From Calamus simplicifolius (Eukaryota > Streptophyta > Magnoliopsida > Arecales > Arecaceae): 64,000 nucleotides of DNA. Shown piece after piece: positions 55,441-64,000 of the stretch; position 1 is the first letter of the stretch; each line of letters opens with the position of its first letter. The notes beneath the pieces were generated by a model. The model had not been told where the DNA came from, searched no databases, and saw nothing but the letters and a program-made list of their open reading frames with translations. The DNA lies in contig UESW01001521.1 in assembly GCA_900491605.1 (NCBI GenBank), forward strand, positions 185,321 to 249,320, written 5' to 3'. A program made the translations under genes and the position numbers.

Positions 55441-56100
55441 CATGTTCTCCTTTCTGGCAACCATTCCAGTATGAGCATCTAGAGGGGTTTTGTCCCAGGT
55501 GTGGCTCTCTTCATCTGAATGGGGTTTGTGGTGCTCAGGTGGAGAAGGAATCAGCTGTTGGAAGTTTGCTCTTTGGTCCCTGGATGTCAGCTGTGAGGCA
55601 GCGTCGAGCTTCTCCTTCTCCGGTGAGGATCTGAGGAGGAAGGGCCAAGGGGTTCAGTCGTCTGCTAGGGCCTCTGTTCGGTGAGGGTTGGGTTGAGCCT
55701 GCCAAGTTTGCTCGCCGGAGGTCATCGCTTCAATCCTCTGCTGCTGTGACCAAGGCCTCCCCTTCGTCGCACGCCTCAGGAGAGCTGGAGGTAGTGGGTG
55801 GAAAGAAGGAATTTCAACATGCCAGGTCGCCGGCACGGCACGCTCAACTGAGAATGTTATTCTCAGTGAGCCTACTGTAGCACAGAGAGGTAAGTTCTCC
55901 TGAGAGCCACAATCAGAGGTCTTCTGGTTTAATTTTGGAGAACCCTTTTGCTGTGTTGGGCTCGGATAGATGGGCTGGGCGGCCCCCTGTTTCTAAGGAT
56001 GCCCGCCCGAGACCATCAAGAGGGCTAGGCCATCGCAAAATGAATATTATAGAAATATTTCAAAAAAAAAAAAATTGATAACTAAAGAGCAAAAAAAAGG
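55441..56100 (+). pseudogene. LINE copy 2 ORF1, 3' part (CCHC zinc knuckle)
   Basis: Resumes directly after the target duplication: EHLEGFCPRCGSLHLNGVC is the zinc knuckle at about 55480-55536, followed by FGPWMSAVRQRR as in copy 1. Further downstream it is low-complexity with stops, poly-A stretches near 56070-56100 and NPFAVLGSDRW-like sequence near 55950, the counterpart of NPFASLGLDSN in copy 1. Confidence 0.8.
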
Positions 56101-56459
56101 CAAAAAGGTAGTAGTTGGGTCAAAAAAAGCAAGTATTTTACTTTTCAGCCTCCTCTGTTCTAGAGCAGGGATCAATTGCTCTGGTTAGTAAGGGTGGAGA
56201 GACTCCTCAGAGGTTGAAAGACTCTGAGAAGTTAAATCAGTCTGAGAACTGTAATCATGAAGGGATGGTCTCTTCTCTTAAGGAAGTCATTACAGTCCAG
56301 GGACAGGGGATGCAGACTAGGTCTTCGTCACAGTGGAGGAGGGGTCTGAAGCTGGGATGGAGGTTTCTCTCAGGAAGGAAGGCACCTTGTCAGATGATGT
56401 ATTCCAGACACTGAGATGGGTGAGGATGGGTCGGGGGTCCCCCCCTCTCAAACTTCATC

Positions 56460-59400
56460 ATGAAGATTCTGATATGGAATGTCAGAGGAGCGCGAAACCT
56501 TCTTTTCGCGCATCATTTGAGAGACTGATGCAGCTTCATAGTTTTGATATCTGTATTCTGGTGGAAACCCGATTGTCGGGTGACAGCTTAATGCGGTTCC
56601 GGAGACAGATAGCGAGAATGTGGTCTTCATATGCTGTGGAGTCAGTGGGTCTATCTGGTGGCATTGTGGCTCTTTGGCGTCACTCCTCCATTCGAATTGA
56701 TGCCTTTCATGGTTGTAAGCAGCAGGTCGCTCTTGTCATCTCTGAAGGGTCTTCTGCTCCATGGGTGCTTCTGGGGCTTATGCTAGCACTGATTTCCGTG
56801 AAAGACGTGATCTCTGGTCTGAGAGCCTCTCTTATATTGGTAAGGGTTTTCCGACTCTTATTGCCGGTGACTTCAACTGTATCCTCCAGGCAAGTGAAAG
56901 AGAGGAGGCAGGCCTTTTGTTGATTCTGTTGAGTCTGCTGAGTTTAGATCTTTCATCTCCTCTGCTGGGCTTTTTGATCTGGGATTTTCGGGTTCAGTTC
57001 ACTTGGTGTAATAATCGCCAGGGTACAGCTCGTGTGTGGGAGAGATTGGATAGAGTGATGGCCACGGCGCATTGGCTTCACATGTTCCCTTCTTCCACTG
57101 TTAGTCATCTGTCTCGGATTGCTTCTGATCACTGCCCCATTTTAATTTCTACAGAGTCGCGATTCTTCATCGGAAGCAGTTTCGTTTTGAGCAGATTTGG
57201 ACTTCTTACGCCTCGGCCCGAATATTATCTCCGAGGTTTGGCGCCTACCTGTTAGAGGTAGGGCTGAGTACAGACTTTCCAGGAGGCTTGAGTTAGTGAA
57301 GCGCCGGCTATCCAGATGGAACAAAATGGAGGTTGGGGACCTCGTTAGGAAAGTGGAGCTGATTGAGGAGGAGATTACTTCCATCCAGAATAGGGAAGAT
57401 TCAGATGGTAGTCTTTCTAGTTCTGATCTTATGACCCTCCGGGGTTTGCTCACTAGTCACCACTCTCTTCTGCTGCAACAGGAGATTCATTGGAGACAGA
57501 GATCTCGGATTCAGTGGTTACGGGCTGGTGATAGTAACACTAGATTTTTTCACCAGAGTACGCTGAGGAGACGTGCTGCCAATAGGATTCGGCGGATTGT
57601 GGATGATGAAGGCCAATCTCTGGAGGATTATGCTGCTATTAGAGATCATTTTTTTCACTTCTTTCAGTCCCGATGGACTGATCATACTGGAGATGGGTCT
57701 CCTGTTCACCCGGTCATGCTTTCTGAGAAGGTCTCTGATTCGGAGAATATCCATCTTACTAGACCGATCACTGGGGATGAGATCCGTAGGGCTCTTTGGG
57801 ATCTGGGGCAGGAAAAGGCTCCTGGGCCAGATGGTTTTCCGCCCCTGTTCTTTCGGACATACTGGAGCATTGTTGGTCAGGATGTTCAGCAAGCCATTCT
57901 AAATGTTTTCCATTCTAGAGTTATTCCAGATGAGTGGAAGAGGACCTTTGTTACCTTAGTGCCAAAGCGTCCCGATGCCTTCCTTGCCTCTTCACTATAG
58001 GCCCATTAGTCTATGTTCCACCTTATATAAAGTCTGTTCCGTCTTTTGGCAAATCGGATGCGGACAGTTATTCCTCGTATTATCTCTGTGGAGCAGGGTG
58101 CGTTTATTCGAGGTCGAAGTATTTCGGATAATGTTCTTATTGCTCAGGAGTTTATGTCTGATCTTCACCGAGCGACTGGTCCGCACAGTCTTATGGCTGT
58201 TAAGCTCGATATGGAGCGAGCTTATGATAGACTAAGTTGGGATTTCTGAATAGGACCCTTGTGGAGTTTGGGTTCGATGGGCAGTTCATAGACTGGATTA
58301 TGGCTTGCATTTATAGACCTACTTTCTCTCTTATTATAAATGGCTGTCCGACGGACTTTTTCTATTCCACTGTGGGGTTACGGCAAGGATGTCCGCTCTC
58401 TCCATTATTGTTCATTATGGCAGTTGATGATTTATCGCGTGCGCTCCGCCAGGCGCAGCTCGATAATCGTATTACCCCCTTTTTTGCGGGACTGGACGGG
58501 CCTGCGGTCTCCCATCTCCTTTTCGCCGATGATTGCATCTTTCTGGGGAAGGCTACTGCCGGAATGCCAGTTCTTATGCTACTATTCTCCAGGAGTATTG
58601 CAGAGCATCTGGGCAGAAGGTTAATCTTCAAAAATCTATGGTTTGTCTTAGCCCCAAGATCTCCAGATCAAAGAAAGAGGCTATTCTTCAGACTTTTGGC
58701 ATTTCACCAGGCTGATCGCCTTATGTATCTGGGAGTTCCTATCACTGGTAGGCGGCCTCGTTGCTCGGATTTCAGTGTGATTGAGCGTCGGGTTCGGGAC
58801 CGTATTGATGGGTGGCAGGCTACTGGGTTATCGATGATGGCTCGGATTACTCTCATTCGATCGGTTCTTACGTCTCTCCCCCTTCATCTTTAGCAAATGC
58901 TGTTATCCCGATTTCATGCTTAAGAAGGATTGAGAGGTGTATCAGAGACTTTCTTTGGGATTCGAGGCAAGATAGTCGAGGTATGCATCTATTGGCCTGG
59001 GACACTATCTGTAAGCCTATCTCTGAGGGAGGTCTTGGCATTCAGTCCTTAGTGGTCAGGAAGGAGGTTTTGTTGGCTAGACATGCCTCCCATTTTCTCC
59101 TCGACCCGCATTGTTTCTGGAGTTCTGTGATGAGAGCGAGATATGGTGAGTGGCCTCCGATATGCCTTCTTCTTTTCCTCGGACCTATTCTTTCTTCTGG
59201 AAGGAGGTCAGTGGGCGACTGTCAGCTATCAGGAACAATATCTCATGGATGATTGGTGATGGAACTGGGGTGAATGTTGTTCATGACTTATGGCTTTCTG
59301 ATCTTCCTTTTGCCCAGTGGCCTACTTTCATCAGCTCTGAGGTCACCAGCCATATGAGAGTCTCTGATTTGATTTCCTAGGACCTTTGCTCTTGGTGCAT

Positions 59401-60507
59401 TCCCTCGGTGATGCGGTTTTTCGATGAGGAGCTTGCCCGCCGGATTCTCTCTATCCCACTAGTTGCTAGTAGGGTTGAGGATACCAGATTATGGAGGAGA
59501 TCATGTTTCGCGAGGGCTCCGTCCAGGGATCTTTTGCCAATCTTTAGGCCTCAGTCTCTTGGTTCGAGGGATACCGCTTGGATCTGGAAGCTTCCAATCC
59601 ACCCCCGGTTGCAGCTCTTTCTTTGGAAGCTTGAGTGGAATTGTCTCCCTACTTGCTTCTTGCTTTCTGGTAGAGGTGTGGTTGTTCAGCCTATTTGCCC
59701 ATTGTGTGGTCAGGCGGATGAAACTATTGACCATGCCATCTTTCAGTGTTTTAGAGCTAGACATATTTGGAGGATTTTGGGATATCAGATCTGTGAGGAT
59801 GTTTCCAGTTCGTCGCGGTCCTCTTTTCTCAGAGATATTAGAAGGAATAAGCAGCAGCGGGGTACCGTCTAGGCTGCCACAGCTTACCAGATTTGGTTAT
59901 CTCGTAACCAGCTGGTCTTCACAGATGTCTCGTGCTGCTCTCGATTTTGATATATCTGGACACTGGGGTTCCCCTGCTACTTCGGTAGCGAACCGGCAGA
60001 TGGTTTTTATTTCTTGGGAGCCCCCCCTCCAGGATATGTCAAAATCAACTTTGATGGGAGCGTTCGGGGACAGACTTGCTGGTTCTGCTTTTATTATTAG
60101 AGGTGTTGATGGTGGTATGTTGGCGGCAGGAGGTTTTGGTCTCCTAGATTCCTCTGTTCCTATGGCAGAGCTGTATGCGGCGTGGGCGGTATTTTCTTCG
60201 CTGCTCAATCCCTTCATGCTCAGAGTCTCTTTATTGAGGGGGACTCTCTTACGGTCATCCGTTGGCTTCGACAGGTTGTAGCGGTCTCCCTCCGACAATC
60301 ATCTTCTTCTGGATATCTGGTCTCTTTTGAGGGGGGTCACCTGCATTCAGATTCGTCATGTCTATCGTGAGGCCAACACGGTGGCTGATTGGATTGCGGG
60401 TGTTGCGGCCCTTTTTTCTGGTTTTTGGATATGGAAACAGGGGGACTCCTGTCCCATTGTACTTAAACAGCTTTTATTTTCTGATATATCAGGGGCTGAC
60501 TCGCACT
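56460..60507 (+). pseudogene. LINE copy 2 ORF2: endonuclease, reverse transcriptase, zinc finger, RNase H (broken)
   Basis: Starts at ATG 56460 (MKILIWNVRGA). Endonuclease motifs: ETRLSGDSLM, AGDFNC, FTWCNNRQG, SDHCPILIS. Reverse transcriptase: EKAPGPDGFPPLFFR, VEQGAFIRGRSISD, KLDMERAYDRLSW, GLRQGCPLSP, LLFADDCIFLG. zf-RVT: LFLWKLEWNCLPT, CPLCGQADETIDHAIFQC. RNase H: STLMGAFG-like start, MAELYAAWA, EGDSLTVIRWLR, REANTVADWIAG. Frame breaks near 56500, 56780, 56930, 57170, 57990, 58245, 58600, 58895, 59200, 59379 (stop), 59870 (stop) and several in RNase H. The catalytic FADD is kept, but the copy is dead. Confidence 0.85.
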
Positions 60508-60546
60508 AGACTAGTGTGATCGCCCGCTTTTTAAAAAAAAAAAAAC

Positions 60547-60846
60547 ATTCACATTAAGATGTTGATAGACAAATAGGCATGCAGCTGGCGTAGTAATTAG
60601 AAAGAAATAAAGCAGTCTCAATAGTTGACTAGGACAATCCTCATGCAAAAAGGCAAACAAACATCCAAGGGTCAGGACTCAATTATTGAGGTTTTCTAAA
60701 AAGCCATTACTACTAGGTTAAACATACAATGTGCACTCGGCAAAATTCACCATAAGGCACAAGCTGGTTGGTTTTAGCAGACCCTTCTGGAAAAAAAGGT
60801 AAGTTACCAAAAGTTTATTCCTCTTTATGCATACAGAGATTAGATA
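60547..60846. other. Short spacer between LINE copy 2 and the next LTR
   Basis: AT-rich, no gene seen. Confidence 0.6.
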
Positions 60847-61743
60847 TGTTGAGGGGTAAAATCACCATTGCATAAATAATCATGCAGGGGGTTAGGGTTA
60901 ACCCTGACTCTCACGTGTTGAACAACACCCACTAGAGATAAGTCGGCCTTATTACCTCTCAGCCCCTCACCAGCCGAGCTATCCTTGTGACTTGTTAGCC
61001 GAGCTATATCATCTCTCGGCTCCAACCGAGCTATATCATTCCTCGGCCCCAGCCGAGTTATATCATTTCTTGGCCTCAGCTGAGCTATACCATCTCTCTC
61101 GGCTCCGGCCGAGCTATCTGACTGTGTCTGCCGCCAAGTCATTATTATGCCCCGGCTAAACCCGGACACTGAGAACCTCTGCGGAATTCGGCGCGGGAGA
61201 ACTCGAATTCGTAAGACTCTAAACAGAAATCATATCTGAGAGTGGCCTAGGATCCACGAGATGGCCTAGAGCCTAGAGCCTACATACTCACCAAATCTCA
61301 AGACATCAACTAGCTCTCCAGCCGTCGATCCTCTAACCAACAAGATGCGAATTTTACTGACATCGTAACAAACTGGATTTAGATCCTAACGACTTTGGAC
61401 TCACGATGCCCCCAGGGAATCAGGTGATCCTCTATAAATAGAGTCGTCTCCTGGCTCCTCAGGTATGCGCACTTGCTCACTAGCACCTTCTCCTTCTGCC
61501 TTTGCTTCCCCCATCTTCGCCATTAGCGCTCCGCTCAGAGCTCTTGAAAGGCCACCCTTGGAGAGACTCTTCAGCGAGAGCCTTCTCCTCTTGTTTGTTG
61601 ATTGCCGATCCCCGCTGACTTGAGCATCGGGGGTCTTCCATGGAGGGCCACCCCCAACGCCTCTCGCGTGAGGACTGTTTTGCAGGTCCGCCCAGGAGGG
61701 AGCCCGATCGCGCCTGAGTCGGAGGACAATTTCAGCAGCAACA
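60847..61743 (+). repeat. 5' LTR of the third gypsy element
   Basis: TGTTGAGGGGTAAAATCACC ... CAGCAGCAACA. It has a minisatellite of tcggct(c)cagccgagctatatcat units at 60960-61125 and a TATA box TATAAATA at 61433-61440. The primer-binding site (TTGGTGCTAGAGGAAGG) begins two bases after the LTR, at 61746. Confidence 0.82.
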
Positions 61744-61828
61744 AATTGGTGCTAGAGGAAGGGCCCTCAAGTCCCATAAACTTGTGATCCAGGAGACAAG
61801 GATCTCGATCTGAAAGAGAACTTCTCCA

Positions 61829-63369
61829 ATGGCCAACCGAAGAAAGGCTACCTCTGAAGCCCGAGATCAGACCGCCTCCCAAAGACCTGATCCAGTGAGC
61901 AGCGTAGCGCCGCCGCCACCGCCAATTGAGACTCCATCGCCACCGGTGGCCCCGGTGACCCAGGACCAGTTTGCCTCACTGGTCCAGCAGGTCCAGGCTT
62001 GGCCCACCTGATTCAGGGCGCTCCGAATCCCCCCGTCCAACTACTCCTACCCCTCACTCTCCTGAGGAGGATGCAGCCCCCGCTCATCCAGCGATCTCTT
62101 CTTCCGGCTCGCATGGTATTGCGGCCCCTCCTTGCCGTCCTAGGGAAGCTGAGCCAGCTCCCCAAGGAGTCTGCGGCAAAGATCTCCCTAGATCTGGTGG
62201 GCCTGATCCTCTCCCGGTGTTATCTGCCATGATTCAACACCGTCTCAGTATCCTCCTTGTCCTGCCCCTCTGCTTTCCCTGATGGGGAGATTGCTGCCAA
62301 CTCCGGAAAAATGCGTCAGGAGCTGGATGCCGCCAAGCAGGCCCATCCGCTTTAGAATAAGGCAGAGCAGGGCATCCCCTTCTCTAAGAAGATCATGGAG
62401 GAAGTGATTCCCTCCCACGTCAAGCTGCCCGCCATCGAGCCTTATCATGGCTCCTCTGATCCCGATGACCACCTCAGCAGCTTCCGATCGATCATGATGT
62501 TCCATGGGGCATCGGACGCGATCCTCTGTCGTGCCTTCCTTTCCACCCTCAGGGGATCCGCTCGAACCTGGTTCAATGCTTTGAAACCAGGTTCCGTTAG
62601 TTCATTTGACGAGCTGAGCCGCCTTTTCATCAGCCAGTTTGTCAGTAGCCGTCGTCATCGGTGGAGATCCGACTCCCTCTTTGAGGTTAAGCAGAGAGAG
62701 GGAGAGTCCTTGAAAAAATATCTCGGCCGTTCTAACATGGCCATTTTAGAAGTGGACCACCTTAATCATGAGGTGGCCATGTTCGCCCTAGCAGGCGGAG
62801 TATTGAAGGAGAGTGACTTTTACCTGGCGCTGGAGGTCAGCTACCCTCAGAACCTCTCCGATATGATGGCTCTGGCAGACAAATATGCCAGAGTCAAAGA
62901 ATCGCGAAGAGCTGCCCGAGCCGAGCTGACGAAGAAGAAGGAGACCAAGGGCTCGGATAAGCACCGACCCGCCCGCCAGCCAAGTCCGCCTCACCGCCAA
63001 AGGGTTCCTCCGCTGCCACCGAGGAACTGTACCCGGAGCCCGCCTAGGAGGTTCAACCGGTTCACTCCGCTTACTGCCCCAAGGGCGGAGATCATCATGG
63101 AAATCGAGCGCCAACTCCCTCGGCCTCCTCCTCTCCAAGGGAATGTGGCCCGGAGAGATCCCGCCAAGTATTTCCGCTACCATCGCGACTATGGCCACGA
63201 CACCGAAGAGTGCTGGCAACTGAAGAATGAGATCGAAAGGCTCATCCAGTGGGGTAGACTGGATCGGTTCAGGGGGCCCCCGAGCCAAGAAACGGGGGCG
63301 ATCGCCGGCCTAAACCCCAGCAGCAACCTCCTCCTTCAAATCCTCCGGTCGCTGGCCACATTAATGTGA
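61829..63369 (+). pseudogene. gag of the third gypsy element, broken
   Basis: Starts at ATG 61829 (MANRRKATSEARDQTASQ), with a Pro-rich N-terminal region, a stop at about 62009 and several frame changes up to 62395. From there one long frame carries the gag core: EPYHGSSDPDDHLSSFRSIM, LSTLRGSARTWFNALKPGSV, FDELSRLFISQFVSSRRHRW, FEVKQREGESLKKYLGRSNM. A basic linker follows, then the knuckle-like motif YFRYHRDYGHDTEECWQL. In relatives this reads KYCRFHxDxGHxTExC, so the first cysteine is phenylalanine here. Confidence 0.85.
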
Positions 63370-63474
63370 TTGAGGCGGTCGGTAGTCCTTCAAGCCGGAG
63401 GGACAATGAAGAAGGTTCGGCACCAAAGAAAGCGCGAACTGACGAGCTCTTTCTCCAACGATGACTTCCAGGGG

Positions 63475-64000
63475 ATATAGTTCTTGCATGATGATGCGCT
63501 AGTTGTATCTCTTAATTTAAACAACTATGATGTAAGTCGAATTCTCATTGATAGTGGAAGCTCCGTCAACGTTTTGTACATTCGGTGTCAACTCCGGGAA
63601 GTTTCTCGGCTTCATGGTTTCTCAAAGGGGCATCGAAGCCAATCCGCAAAAGATTCGGGCCCTTCAGTAAATGGTGCCCCCATCATCTGTCAAAGAGGTC
63701 CAGCGCCTGTCGGGGAGGATTGCGGCCCTCAATCGCTTCGTGGCTCGGTCAGCCGAGAGGTGCCTTCCCTTCTTCAAAGCTCTTCGATCTGCTAAGAATT
63801 TTTAATGGACTCCCGAGTGCCAAAAATCATTCGAGGACCTCAAGAGGTATCTCGGCTCGCCACCCCTCCTCAGCAGCCCAAACCGGGAGAAATGCTGTTT
63901 CTGTACCTGGCAGTCTCTGAAGGCGCGATTGGCTCAGTTCTGGTCAGAGAAGAGAAAAAGACCCAAAAGCCGATCTACTATGTCAGCAAACTGCTCCGGG
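63475..64000 (+). pseudogene. Protease joined by deletion to the end of reverse transcriptase and RNase H
   Basis: The retropepsin part reads HDDALVVSLNLNNYDVSRIL and IDSGSSVNVLY, with the catalytic DSG. Immediately after 63580 comes FGVNSGKFLGFMVSQRGIEA in another frame, the distal part of reverse transcriptase. Then come VKEVQRLSGRIAALNRFVAR, CLPFFKALRSAKNF, FEDLKRYLGSPPLLSSP and, at the edge, LYLAVSEGAIGSVLVREE of the RNase H region. The whole catalytic part of reverse transcriptase, including the YxDD loop, is missing. Stops and shifts break the rest. Confidence 0.82.

Larger units (their letters stand above)
49700..60546 (+). mobile_element. L1-type LINE (copy 2), split by an LTR retrotransposon
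   Basis: The two parts are about 49700-50431 and 55441-60546, giving roughly 5.8 kb without the insert, the same size as copy 1. The A tail is at 60532-60545. The 5' border is approximate because no target duplication could be found. The order ORF1, zinc knuckle, endonuclease, reverse transcriptase, RNase H equals copy 1, and protein similarity between copies is obvious throughout. Frames carry more breaks than copy 1. Confidence 0.85.
60847..64000 (+). mobile_element. Gypsy-type (Tat-like) retrotransposon, 5' part, runs off the window
   Basis: 5' LTR at 60847-61743, then primer-binding site, gag, protease and a rearranged reverse transcriptase/RNase H region up to the window end. Plus-strand orientation. 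The second LTR and the target duplication lie outside. LTR start matches the solo-LTR-like block at 42686. Protein motifs are of the same broad group as the Tat element at 23795, but the LTR and primer site differ, so it is a separate family. Confidence 0.85.

Noticed and set aside
1..64000. Previously undescribed defence or biosynthetic gene system
   Set aside because: Apart from two host genes and one host pseudogene, all coding signals belong to known transposable-element families; no gene cluster with a shared novel function is visible.

Overview
The window is nuclear DNA of a flowering plant, most likely a monocot. Host genes are split by GT-AG introns and buried in plant-type transposable elements: Tat-lineage Ty3/gypsy, L1-like LINEs with a C-terminal RNase H, RTE-type LINEs, hAT elements and Tourist-like MITEs. 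Very long element-filled introns in otherwise intact genes suggest a palm-like genome, but this is a guess from style, not a species call.

Layout. (1) 1-9860, minus strand: the 5' part of the gene for the U4/U6 snRNP protein Prp3 (RDM16 in Arabidopsis). Three exons are visible. Its 8.06-kb first intron holds two related MITEs, a 1.2-kb hAT element carrying a whole decayed RING-H2 gene, and a plastid ycf2-like fragment. (2) 10207-16070, plus: a nearly full-length L1-type LINE with a target-site duplication, about 350 bp upstream of the PRP3 start codon. (3) 18876-38368, minus: a TIFY/CCT/GATA (ZIM/ZML) transcription-factor gene. Eight exons join into a 311-residue reading frame without a break. 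Its third intron is 14.5 kb and contains a 10.4-kb Tat retrotransposon (23795-34151) flanked by RTE fragments; the Tat element itself contains a 2.3-kb hAT element. (4) 38.4-48.7 kb: promoter region, AT-rich intergenic DNA, an hAT remnant, an LTR-like block, a broken MRS2-type magnesium transporter gene and a MITE. (5) 48.7-60.5 kb: a short 5'-truncated LINE, then a second full-size LINE split by a 5.0-kb non-autonomous LTR element (50432-55435) with a perfect 5-bp target-site duplication. (6) 60847-64000: the 5' half of a third gypsy element running off the end, with protease fused by deletion to the end of reverse transcriptase.

The two host genes act in nuclear RNA and transcription processes (pre-mRNA splicing; GATA-type regulation). 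They are not an operon and need not be related. The mobile elements interact by nesting: hAT in MITE in PRP3 intron; hAT in Tat in GATA intron; LTR element in LINE. The Tat element and the non-autonomous LTR element share related LTR ends, primer-binding site, polypurine tract and an internal tandem array (121-bp and 97-bp units of one family). This suggests that an intact relative supplied proteins to the coding-poor one. The Tat element also carries a spliced antisense gene with a plant gypsy-type transposase domain and a coiled coil.

I found no CRISPR array, tRNA, rRNA or bacterial-type system. Exon borders were read by eye from splice consensus and frame continuity; element borders from LTRs, terminal inverted repeats and target-site duplications. 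No database search was possible.
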